Positions 7,834 to 14,427 of a stretch of 64,000 nucleotides of DNA are shown piece by piece. The notes beneath the pieces are model-generated. The model was not told the origin of the DNA, made no database searches, and worked only from the letters and a program-made list of their open reading frames with translations. The position numbers and the translations under genes are program-made. Positions within the stretch are counted from its first letter, which is position 1, and each line of letters begins with the position of its first letter. This DNA comes from Citrobacter sp. RHB25-C09 (GTDB taxonomy: Bacteria; Pseudomonadota; Gammaproteobacteria; Enterobacterales; Enterobacteriaceae), in the NCBI RefSeq assembly GCF_013836145.1, contig NZ_CP057483.1, positions 4,030,001 to 4,094,000 on the forward strand. The letters are read 5' to 3'.

Positions 7834-9054
7834 ATGTTAACAACGGCTCTTAGATTATATGGCAAACGCGATCTGCGTCTGGAAACGTTTGACCTTCCGC
7901 AGATGCAGGATGATGAAATCCTCGCCACGGTCGTGACCGACAGCCTGTGTCTCTCTTCCTGGAAAGAGGCCAATCAGGGGGAGGATCATAAGAAGGTGCC
8001 AAACGACGTGGCGACCAACCCGATCATCATCGGCCACGAATTTTGCGGTGATATTATTGCCGTCGGAAAAAAGTGGCAGCATAAATTTCAGCCCGGCCAG
8101 CGCTATGTGATTCAGGCGAACCTGCAACTGCCCGATCGCCCGGATTGCCCCGGCTACTCCTTCCCGTGGGTGGGCGGCGAAGCGACGCATGTACTGATTC
8201 CGAATGAGGTGATGGAGCAGGACTGCCTGCTGGCCTACGAAGGCGAAACCTACTTTGAAGGCTCGCTGGTTGAGCCGCTCTCCTGCGTGATCGGCGCATT
8301 CAACGCGAACTACCATTTGCAGGAAGGCACCTATAACCACAAGATGGGGATTCGTCCGCAGGGTCGCGCGCTGATCCTCGGCGGTACCGGGCCGATGGGG
8401 CTACTCGCAATTGACTACGCGCTGCATGGCCCGGTCAATCCTTCCCTGCTGGTCGTCACGGATAAACACACCGACAAGCTGGACTACGCCCGCAAGCATT
8501 ATCCTTCAGAGCCGCAGACGCTGATTCATTATCTCCTGAGTCAGGACGCCTCTTACGACACGCTGATGGCACTGAGCGGCGGTCACGGTTTTGACGATAT
8601 TTTTGTGTTCGTGCCTAACGAGCAGTTGGTGACGTTAGCCTCTTCCCTGCTCGCTCCCGACGGCTGCATGAACTTCTTCGCCGGTCCGCAGGACAAGCAG
8701 TTCAGCGCACCGGTAAATTTCTATGACGTTCATTACGCCTTTACCCACTATGTCGGTACATCGGGGGGGAATACCGAAGACATGCGTACGGCGGTAAAAC
8801 TGATCGAAGAGAAGAAGGTGCAGGCGGCAAAAGTGGTAACGCATATTCTCGGCCTGAACGCCGCGGGTGAAACAACCCTGGAACTGCCAAAAGTCCGGGG
8901 TGGGAAAAAGCTGGTATATACCGGCAAAACAATGCCGCTCACCGCGCTCAATCAAATTAACGATCCTGAACTGCTCGCCATTATCGAACGTCGTCAAGGG
9001 ATCTGGTCAAAAGAGGCCGAGGATTATTTGCTGGTGCACGCCGAAGATATTTAA
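7834..9054 (+). CDS. sorE: SorE, L-sorbose-1-phosphate reductase
   Basis: SorE reduces L-sorbose-1-phosphate, the PTS product, to D-glucitol-6-phosphate with NADPH. It is a zinc-type medium-chain dehydrogenase: GHEFCGDIIAVG carries the metal-domain glycine/histidine motif near residue 70, and ILGGTGPMGLLAIDYAL is the Rossmann nucleotide motif near residue 185. The ATG at 7834, with GAGG about 9 nt upstream, is preferred to the GTG three codons earlier and gives 406 residues. It is the last gene of the operon. Confidence 0.92.
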   Translation: MLTTALRLYGKRDLRLETFDLPQMQDDEILATVVTDSLCLSSWKEANQGEDHKKVPNDVATNPIIIGHEFCGDIIAVGKKWQHKFQPGQRYVIQANLQLPDRPDCPGYSFPWVGGEATHVLIPNEVMEQDCLLAYEGETYFEGSLVEPLSCVIGAFNANYHLQEGTYNHKMGIRPQGRALILGGTGPMGLLAIDYALHGPVNPSLLVVTDKHTDKLDYARKHYPSEPQTLIHYLLSQDASYDTLMALSGGHGFDDIFVFVPNEQLVTLASSLLAPDGCMNFFAGPQDKQFSAPVNFYDVHYAFTHYVGTSGGNTEDMRTAVKLIEEKKVQAAKVVTHILGLNAAGETTLELPKVRGGKKLVYTGKTMPLTALNQINDPELLAIIERRQGIWSKEAEDYLLVHAEDI

Positions 9055-9063
9055 GAGAGTAAG

Positions 9064-9095
9064 ATCAACGAGCGCCTGGAACGGGCGCTCTTGAT
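9064..9095 (+). terminator. Stem-loop after sorE
   Basis: ATCAACGAGCGCC and GGGCGCTCTTGAT form a 13-bp stem (one wobble) around a 6-nt loop, 10 nt after the sorE stop. There is no clear U-tract, so termination strength is uncertain, but it is the only strong structure at the operon end. Confidence 0.6.
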
Positions 9096-9104
9096 GATTC
9101 AGGG

Positions 9105-9476
9105 TTATGCAACGTACGTTTGTGGTTCAGCAAAAAGCTGCCGATCGGCTTTTTCTTCCAGAAGTGCAAGCGCCGGAATTAACTGGCTGATGTTCATCAG
9201 GCTATGGCCCAACCGACATAAGCTCTCTGAAGAAAAAATCTCCTGACGTTCGCCAGCGACGGTGACCAGACTTTCCCCGATAAAATTCAGCGTATGGTAA
9301 AGCCCAGCCAGTGCCTCTTTGCAGCCAAATGAGAGCGTGAGATTCTCATCGGTGGTGAGCTGGCGACAGTCAAGATGGCGAAAGGCGTCGGCCAAGGGAA
9401 AATGAAGCAGATTGGCTTCGGGCGGGAGAGAAAAAGACGCAGAACAGGCGTTAGTGGTACTATTAGCATCAGCCAT
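9105..9476 (-). CDS. Uncharacterised 123-residue protein
   Basis: I do not recognise this family with confidence. The protein is soluble and probably helical: a polar, threonine-rich N-terminus (MADANSTTNACSAS) precedes a body with leucine-rich stretches (FGCKEALAGLYHTLNFIGES, SLMNISQLIPALALLEEKA). A GAGG lies 9 nt before the ATG, and base composition resembles the backbone, so it is probably a genuine gene. It opposes the sor operon and is divergent from the small RHH gene. A loose likeness in size and helical character to the small DUF3077-type proteins is possible but not established. Confidence 0.7.
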   Translation of the reverse strand: MADANSTTNACSASFSLPPEANLLHFPLADAFRHLDCRQLTTDENLTLSFGCKEALAGLYHTLNFIGESLVTVAGERQEIFSSESLCRLGHSLMNISQLIPALALLEEKADRQLFAEPQTYVA

Positions 9477-9504
9477 AGCATTACCTCGTATAATGTTGTG
9501 GTTA

Positions 9505-9540
9505 AACGCCCCGATCGTGTTGCTGCACTATCGGGGCGTT
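9505..9540. other. Perfect inverted repeat between divergent genes
   Basis: AACGCCCCGAT and ATCGGGGCGTT form an 11-bp perfect stem around a 14-nt loop. On the plus strand it is followed by GTCATTTTTA. It sits between the start of the 123-residue gene and the RHH gene, and could be a bidirectional terminator-like or leader structure. Confidence 0.6.
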
Positions 9541-9563
9541 GTCATTTTTAACGTGTGAGCGTA

Positions 9564-9579
9564 ATGTGTCATCACACAT
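9564..9579. promoter_or_regulatory. RHH operator-like box 1
   Basis: ATGTGTCATCACACAT is a palindrome with 6-bp arms and a 4-bp spacer, upstream of the RHH gene. Its core GTGTCATCACAC matches box 2 in arms and spacing. Further partial GTGT/CACAC motifs lie at 9553-9556 and 9583-9587. Confidence 0.55.
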
Positions 9580-9605
9580 ATTCACACTACTCCAGTGTAC
9601 TTTAG

Positions 9606-9617
9606 GTGTCAACACAC
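9606..9617. promoter_or_regulatory. RHH operator-like box 2, abutting the start codon
   Basis: GTGTCAACACAC repeats the box 1 core with the same 4-bp spacer and ends directly before the ATG of the RHH gene. The two box centres are 40 bp apart, close to four helical turns. Binding here would block translation initiation or transcription, which fits autorepression. Confidence 0.55.
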
Positions 9618-9779
9618 ATGAATGAAAGAAGAGGCAATCCCCCGTTTCAGTTCCGTCTGGATCCGGATCTTCGCAAAGCGATGGAAGAAGCGCAGCGACT
9701 GGATGGCGATGAATCACTGGCAGCATGGATCAAACGGGTGATTCGCAAGGAACTAAAGCAGAAAGGGATTGAGGTGTAG
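9618..9779 (+). CDS. Small ribbon-helix-helix DNA-binding protein
   Basis: This 53-residue protein shows the RHH (MetJ/Arc) pattern: a short strand PFQFRLDPD, helix A LRKAMEEAQRLDG, a turn, then helix B SLAAWIKRVIRKELKQ. Such proteins bind DNA as dimers through the strand and often repress their own genes. The operator-like boxes upstream, one touching the ATG, fit that role. The Shine-Dalgarno (TTAGG) is weak. RHH proteins are often antitoxins, but no toxin gene is attached here; the next ORF downstream is 127 bp away and unknown. Confidence 0.75.
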   Translation: MNERRGNPPFQFRLDPDLRKAMEEAQRLDGDESLAAWIKRVIRKELKQKGIEV

Positions 9780-9806
9780 GGTTGTGCTGTGCGCCAAATT
9801 TGGTTG

Positions 9807-9830
9807 GTCCGCTTTGAGCGAAGAGCGGAC
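9807..9830. repeat. Short inverted repeat GTCCGCT/AGCGGAC, copy 1
   Basis: GTCCGCT and AGCGGAC are 7-bp arms around a 10-nt loop, just upstream of the 99-residue ORF. A related copy at 10789-10813 follows the immunity gene, so the two bracket this gene pair. Confidence 0.55.
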
Positions 9831-9906
9831 ATTCTTGTACAAAGTATGGCGTCGGATTACAGTGAGATCATTGATTGATAAGTGAGTCGAATCAGAACAG
9901 TAGCCA

Positions 9907-10206
9907 ATGAAACAAAAACTTCGCAAACGTAACCAAGACTGGATATCAAGGCAATTGCAACGTGCGCAAAAAGAGGAAATGCCGTTAAGTTTCTTTATTA
10001 ACTTTCCCTCAATACGAGCAACTGCTTGTAATGGTGAGCGCCTTAAACGGCGTGGTCGTCTCAAGCCGGACTGGAGTCGCGCATTGTTTCATCAGGGTTG
10101 GGGAGAAGTGCCGATTGTTGGGCCAAAAGGTACAGTTTACTGGTTTGAGGGATTTGATAAGGAACAGTTACCTGTTGAATGGGTGCCGCTGTGGGAAGAT
10201 GCCTGA
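9907..10206 (+). CDS. Uncharacterised 99-residue protein
   Basis: I do not recognise this protein. It has a strongly basic N-terminal third (MKQKLRKRNQDWISRQLQRAQ), a central segment SFFINFPSIRATACNGERLKRRGRLKPDW, and a tryptophan-rich acidic end (GTVYWFEGFDKEQLPVEWVPLW). No signal peptide or membrane span is visible. The ribosome site is weak. It lies between the RHH gene and the Imm63-like gene in an accessory interval. It could be a fragment of a larger protein, but the frame is clean from ATG to TGA. Confidence 0.5.
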   Translation: MKQKLRKRNQDWISRQLQRAQKEEMPLSFFINFPSIRATACNGERLKRRGRLKPDWSRALFHQGWGEVPIVGPKGTVYWFEGFDKEQLPVEWVPLWEDA

Positions 10207-10306
10207 ATGTATTGGTCTCACAGTGTAACACACCATCAACTCTTATAGTCTGCTGTGAGCGAAATGCGGTCTGGAACGAACAGTTAACGCTCAAAAACAA
10301 TAAATC

Positions 10307-10708
10307 ATGAAAAATATCGAAGAGTTACGCGCAGAACTTCTCAAAATCGGTGAAAGAATTGGAGGTGGAATAAGACCCAATTATTACTTCACCATCCCTG
10401 ATAGACCTGACGGTATGGCGACTCCATACCTGGAAATTCATTGCAAAGAATATCATTTCATTGTCAATGAAAGAGGTGCCGAAATAGCGCGTAAAGTAAC
10501 CCTTAGTGATGATGAGATTCTTTATTGGTTTGTTGAGTGTGGTGTGGTAGGTCTAGCTACAGAGTATGCAGCCATGAATAGCTCACCTGAAACGGAATTC
10601 AGGTATGTTTATTTTCGTAAACAATATAGTTTAATGCTCTCTATCAAACCTGAATGGGCAACAAGGAAGCGCAGAGAATTTACAGAAATCCTTAGTGGAC
10701 AGGTTTAA
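10307..10708 (+). CDS. Imm63-like immunity protein (orphan)
   Basis: The 133-residue sequence resembles the Imm63 family of immunity proteins that protect cells from polymorphic toxins. Supporting signs are the N-terminal IEELRAELLKIGERIG helix, the LEIHCKEYHFIVNERGAEI strand region with the family-like YH(F/V)VxERG signature, the DDEILYWFVE helix, and the C-terminal PEWATRKRREFTEIL helix. No toxin, CDI or Rhs gene is adjacent. The gene is visibly more AT-rich than the backbone, suggesting transfer. The family call is from memory and rests on these motifs. Confidence 0.65.
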   Translation: MKNIEELRAELLKIGERIGGGIRPNYYFTIPDRPDGMATPYLEIHCKEYHFIVNERGAEIARKVTLSDDEILYWFVECGVVGLATEYAAMNSSPETEFRYVYFRKQYSLMLSIKPEWATRKRREFTEILSGQV

Positions 10709-11047
10709 AAAGGTCACAGAATTTCTCAGAAACGTCGTGATCATCAGTTTGATTCCAGCAACACTGCTCCCAGAACTAAGCATCCAACGTCCGCTTCTGG
10801 CACAAAGCGGAAGTAGTGGCATACCGAATTTAGCCACCTAAACAGCAGTGTGAATAGTCTACTCCTGGTCCCAGGCCACCTATCCCTTCATTATTCCCTT
10901 ATCACGCATTTATCAATCTCCACTCGATATCCTGCTTAATCACCGAATCAACACGCCTGGTATTGCAAAGCGCTTTCCGGTTTCCCTTGTGCAACATTTC
11001 CTTTCCTCAATGATTTGCTAACCTCCCCTCCCTTCTTGCCAAAAAAG
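10709..11047. other. Intergenic stretch without a convincing gene
   Basis: About 340 bp after the immunity gene contain no ORF I can support. The region holds the second GTCCGCTT inverted repeat (10789-10813) and pyrimidine-rich sequence (10880-11040) leading into the operator of the second TA pair. Confidence 0.6.
10789..10813. repeat. Short inverted repeat GTCCGCTT/AAGCGGA, copy 2
   Basis: GTCCGCTT and AAGCGGAA pair over at least 6-7 bp around CTGGCACA. It resembles the repeat at 9807-9830 in arm sequence and size. Together they flank the unknown ORF and the immunity gene. Confidence 0.5.
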
Positions 11048-11069
11048 CTTGTAGTTTATAAAATACAAG
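11048..11069. promoter_or_regulatory. Inverted repeat, candidate operator of the second TA module
   Basis: CTTGTA-N10-TACAAG lies directly before the toxin start region, and its AT-rich centre (TTTATAAAA) could contain the -10 element. The right arm overlaps the ribosome site AAGGA. Autorepression by the antitoxin complex is the likely role. Confidence 0.55.
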
Positions 11070-11079
11070 GATGAGTTTG

Positions 11080-11394
11080 ATGGAAATATTACAAACTTCG
11101 GTTTTCCAGCGCTGGGAGCGGAACTTAAAGGACCGTAGAGCGAAAACACTTATTGCCTCACGTCTTTTTCGGGTGGCAAATGGGTTAGCTGGTGATGTGA
11201 GGCCAGTCGGTGAAGGGATTAGCGAATTGCGTATTCATTACGGTCCTGGTTATCGGATTTACTTCAAGCAGCATGGAGATGCCATCATCATATTGTTATG
11301 TGGTGGTGATAAAAGCTCGCAGAAGAGTGATATCGCACTTGCCAAAATAATCGACAACACTTTGAACTATAAGGAGATAGCAAGCCATGAATAA
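11080..11394 (+). CDS. RelE/HigB-family addiction module killer toxin
   Basis: The protein belongs to the RelE-like addiction-module killer group (TIGR02683 type): VFQRWERNLKDRRAKTLIASRLFR at the N-terminus, the GDVRPVGEGISELRIHYGPGYRIYF core, and a C-terminal LCGGDKSSQKSDIALAKII that contains the usual catalytic-end GGDKxxQxxDI motif. The ATG at 11080 has AAGGA 8 nt upstream and gives 104 residues; the ATG at 11071 overlaps that site and is less likely. It precedes the antitoxin with an 8-bp overlap. Confidence 0.88.
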   Translation: MEILQTSVFQRWERNLKDRRAKTLIASRLFRVANGLAGDVRPVGEGISELRIHYGPGYRIYFKQHGDAIIILLCGGDKSSQKSDIALAKIIDNTLNYKEIASHE

Positions 11395-11665
11395 GCTTAC
11401 TCAATACGATCCCGCCGCTGCGCTGGTCGATGACGACGAAATTGCTGTATTTATGGCAGATGCCCTGGAAACGGGTGATGCGGCTTACATAGCAAAAGCG
11501 CTCGGCGTGGTGGCTCGCGCAAAAGGCATGGCAAACATTGCGGCTGAAACCGGCTTATCACGCGAACAGCTTTATCGTTCATTCAGTGACAAAGGCAACC
11601 CCACGCTTAAAACCACGCTGGCGGTGATGAAGGCGCTGGGTATTGGATTAACTGTTAAAACATGA
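11387..11665 (+). CDS. HigA-like addiction module antidote
   Basis: This 92-residue antidote (TIGR02684 type) starts with a flexible acidic region (DPAAALVDDDEIAVFMADALETGD) and ends with an XRE helix-turn-helix (KGMANIAAETGLSREQLYRSFSDKGNPTLKT). It lies behind and overlaps the toxin gene, with AAGGAG upstream of its ATG. By family knowledge it binds the toxin and represses the operon. It is distinct in sequence from the antitoxin at 871-1209, so the window has two unrelated toxin-first modules. Confidence 0.88.
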   Translation: MNKLTQYDPAAALVDDDEIAVFMADALETGDAAYIAKALGVVARAKGMANIAAETGLSREQLYRSFSDKGNPTLKTTLAVMKALGIGLTVKT

Positions 11666-11779
11666 ACTTTGACTCTCTCCCCCCAAGCCCTTTCCCACAT
11701 CGTGAGCCACGTCAGTAAGCGAGTAGACTTCCAGTGTTAGCATGTGCCCCGGTTAATTTTTCGATGACATGGAGAAACG

Positions 11780-12469
11780 ATGGAACTGCTTTTATTGAGT
11801 AACTCAACGCTGCCGGGTAAGGGCTGGATGGAACATGCGCTGCCGCTGATTGCAGAACAGCTGAACGGTCGCCGCTCAGCGGTGTTTATTCCGTTCGCCG
11901 GCGTGACGCAAACCTGGGATGAGTACACGGCAAAAACGGCAGCCATCTTTGCGCCAATGGGCGTCAACGTGGTGGGCATTCATACGGTAGCCGATCCGGT
12001 TGCGGCCATTGAAAATGCCGAGGTGGTAATTGTTGGCGGCGGTAATACCTTCCAGCTTTTGAAAGAGAGCCGTGAACGCGGGCTGCTGGCCCCGGTTGTT
12101 GACGTGGTGAAACGCGGCGCGCTATACATCGGCTGGAGCGCAGGTTCTAACCTCGCCTGCCAGACGATTCGTACCACTAACGATATGCCGATTGTTGATC
12201 CCAAAGGCTTTGACGCGCTGGGTCTGTTCCCGCTCCAGATTAACCCACATTTCACCAACGCGCTGCCGGAAGGGCATAAAGGCGAAACGCGCGAACAGCG
12301 TATTCGCGAGCTGCTGGTTGTCGCCCCAGAACTGACGGTGATTGGTTTGCCGGAAGGGAACTGGATCAAGGTGAGCAATGGTCAGGCGGTACTTGGCGGC
12401 CCAAACACCACGTACGTGTTCAAAGCTGGTGAAGAAGCGGTTGCGCTGGAAGCAGGGCACCGTTTTTAA
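11780..12469 (+). CDS. pepE: PepE, alpha-aspartyl dipeptidase (peptidase E)
   Basis: PepE hydrolyses dipeptides with N-terminal aspartate in the cytoplasm. It is a serine peptidase of family S51: the nucleophile is in YIGWSAGSNLAC (about residue 120), the catalytic histidine in NPHFTNA, and VIVGGGNTFQLL forms the glycine-rich loop. Length 229 equals the E. coli enzyme. GGAG lies 9 nt before the ATG. It directly follows the accessory island, marking the return to conserved backbone. Confidence 0.96.
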   Translation: MELLLLSNSTLPGKGWMEHALPLIAEQLNGRRSAVFIPFAGVTQTWDEYTAKTAAIFAPMGVNVVGIHTVADPVAAIENAEVVIVGGGNTFQLLKESRERGLLAPVVDVVKRGALYIGWSAGSNLACQTIRTTNDMPIVDPKGFDALGLFPLQINPHFTNALPEGHKGETREQRIRELLVVAPELTVIGLPEGNWIKVSNGQAVLGGPNTTYVFKAGEEAVALEAGHRF

Positions 12470-12484
12470 GCGAGAAGAGTTGAT

Positions 12485-12548
12485 GCCGGATGGCGGCTAC
12501 GCCTTATCCGGCCTACGGTAGGCCCGGTAAGCGTCAGCGCCACCGGGC
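12485..12548. repeat. REP/BIME element between pepE and yjbB
   Basis: A REP unit (GCCGGATGGCGGC...TTATCCGGCCTAC) is followed by an inverted, diverged unit (TAGGCCCGGTAAGCG...CACCGGGC). It separates two convergent genes. Confidence 0.92.
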
Positions 12549-12567
12549 AACATCTCATCTGTCTTCG

Positions 12568-14196
12568 TTAGTACTCACGCTCGTCGTCCTCATCCGGCTG
12601 TTCCAGCACGCTGTAGGCAACCGAACAGAACAGTGAATTCAGACGCTGCATATCGCCTAATAATCCCAGATGCAGAGAACTGGTTTCGATACTCTGCACG
12701 TTCTGCTGATGCAGGCGATCAACATGCGCGTGGGAATATCGACGGTTCAGAATGCGAAAACGGTGCTTGCTGCGACGCAGGCGACGGGCGCTGGTGACGT
12801 CGCCGGAGAAAAACACCGACATCGCCAGTTGCAGGTTGCTCAGCAGTTGATCGTAAAGGGCATCCAGCTCTTTTAACCCTTCAACGGAGAACGCTCGCCG
12901 CGCCGCCAGCGATTTGTCGGCAATCTCACTGCCCATCCGTTCGACAATATCCGACGCCTGCTCCAGGTTTAGCGACATCTCGATGATCTCCGCCCAGCGG
13001 CGAGATTCCTCTTCTGCCAGTTCCTCTTTCGGCATTCGCGCCAGATAGAGCTTGATGGCGGTATACAGCACGTTGATATCGTCCGCCATTTTGCGCAGCT
13101 CTTTCTCTTCACGCGGCTCGCCGTGCATCACCCTTTTCAGCCCTTCCATCATCTGCTCCATCGCGTCGCCGATGCGCAGCGCTTCACGGGCGGCATTGGC
13201 CAGCGCCAGCGTTGGCGTGTCCAGCGCGCTGACGTCCAGGTGCTTCGGCTTCAGATGGGCGTCCAGTTCCGGCTCGTCGCGAATCAAACGCTGGCAAAGC
13301 CGCGCCATCGGTCCGGCAAAGGGAATCATCGCCAGGCAGCGCACCAGGTTGTAGAAGACGTGGAAGTAAATCACCAGTTCGGACTTCGGCAGCGGCAGTT
13401 CATCCATCAGGTTCGCCAGCGGATGCACGAACGGCAGAATGATAAGGCTACCCACCAGCTTGAACAGCAGACTGCCGAGCGCCACGCGCCGGGCGGCGGC
13501 GTTGGCAGCACTGTTGTTGAGCATCGCCAGCAGGCCAGAGCCGAGGTTGGCGCCAATCACCAGACACAGCGCCACCGGGAAAGAGATAATCCCCGCGGCC
13601 GTCAGGGTCGCCGTCAGCAGCACCGCCGCAAGGCTGGAGTAACTGATTATGGCAAACATCGCGCCAATCAGCGCATCAAGCATGATATCGCCGGTGAGCG
13701 AGGCGAAAATCACCTGCACGCCATTAGCCTGGGTGATCGGCGTGACGGCCTGGACGATCAGCTCCAGCGCCAGCAAAATCAGTCCCAGACCGATACCCAC
13801 ACGCCCCAGTTGCCCGGCGCGCGACTGCTTACGCCCCAGGAAGAAGATCACGCCGATAAAAATCAGCAGCGGCGACAGCCACGATAAGTCGAAGGTGAGA
13901 ATACGCGCCATTAGCGCGGTCCCCACGTCAGCACCCAGCACAATCACCAGCGCCGGCGTCAAGGCAACCAAATCCTGGGCGACAAACGACGTCACCAGCA
14001 TGGTGGTGGCGTTACTGCTTTGCACCAGCGCAGTAACGCCAATTCCCGCGCAGAAGGCGAGAGGTTTCTTTTCAACGCTACGGCTAAGAACGGTACGCAA
14101 GCGAGCGCCAAAAACGCGCATGACGCCAGTACGCACAATATGGGTGCCCCATACCAAGAGGGCCACGGCAGAAAGCAGGTGAAGCAGGGTTAACAC
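12568..14196 (-). CDS. yjbB: YjbB, Na+/phosphate cotransporter family protein
   Basis: YjbB is an inner-membrane protein implicated in phosphate export. The first ~300 residues carry the duplicated Na/Pi cotransporter repeats, each with a QSS-like motif (GVTALVQSSNATTMLV; FAIISYSSLAAVLLTATL) and many hydrophobic spans. The last ~200 residues form a PhoU-like helical domain (NLEQASDIVERMGSEIADKS). The GTG at 14196 has AAGGAG 11 nt upstream and gives 542 residues, near the E. coli 543; a GTG four codons earlier overlaps that ribosome site. Confidence 0.92.
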   Translation of the reverse strand: MLTLLHLLSAVALLVWGTHIVRTGVMRVFGARLRTVLSRSVEKKPLAFCAGIGVTALVQSSNATTMLVTSFVAQDLVALTPALVIVLGADVGTALMARILTFDLSWLSPLLIFIGVIFFLGRKQSRAGQLGRVGIGLGLILLALELIVQAVTPITQANGVQVIFASLTGDIMLDALIGAMFAIISYSSLAAVLLTATLTAAGIISFPVALCLVIGANLGSGLLAMLNNSAANAAARRVALGSLLFKLVGSLIILPFVHPLANLMDELPLPKSELVIYFHVFYNLVRCLAMIPFAGPMARLCQRLIRDEPELDAHLKPKHLDVSALDTPTLALANAAREALRIGDAMEQMMEGLKRVMHGEPREEKELRKMADDINVLYTAIKLYLARMPKEELAEEESRRWAEIIEMSLNLEQASDIVERMGSEIADKSLAARRAFSVEGLKELDALYDQLLSNLQLAMSVFFSGDVTSARRLRRSKHRFRILNRRYSHAHVDRLHQQNVQSIETSSLHLGLLGDMQRLNSLFCSVAYSVLEQPDEDDEREY

Positions 14197-14251
14197 GGAA
14201 TTGGGCACTCCTTATCTTTATCGTTTTTCTGTAGTTAGCTTACGGTGAATC

Positions 14252-14319
14252 GCCTGATGGCGGCGTAAACGCCTTATCAGGCCTACGTGTTGGCCGGATA
14301 AGCGAAGCGCCATCCGGCA
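14252..14319. repeat. REP/BIME element between metH and yjbB
   Basis: Two REP units in opposite orientation (GCCTGATGGCGGCG... and GGCCGGATAAGC...CATCCGGCA) occupy the gap downstream of metH. Confidence 0.92.
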
Positions 14320-14373
14320 AAAATCGACGGAACTCTGCTCAAGTATAAGGGTTTAATTGTAAGAAAGAGACAA

Positions 14374-14390
14374 GGCGCTCAGTGAGCGCC
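14374..14390 (-). terminator. metH: metH terminator-like hairpin
   Basis: GGCGCTC-AGT-GAGCGCC forms a 7-bp GC stem 37 bp past the metH stop, followed on the minus strand by the T-rich TTGTCTCTTTCTT. It probably terminates metH ahead of yjbB. Confidence 0.7.
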
Positions 14391-14427
14391 CTGTTTGTTG
14401 TAAGGAAAAGTATTTCCCGTGCGACGG

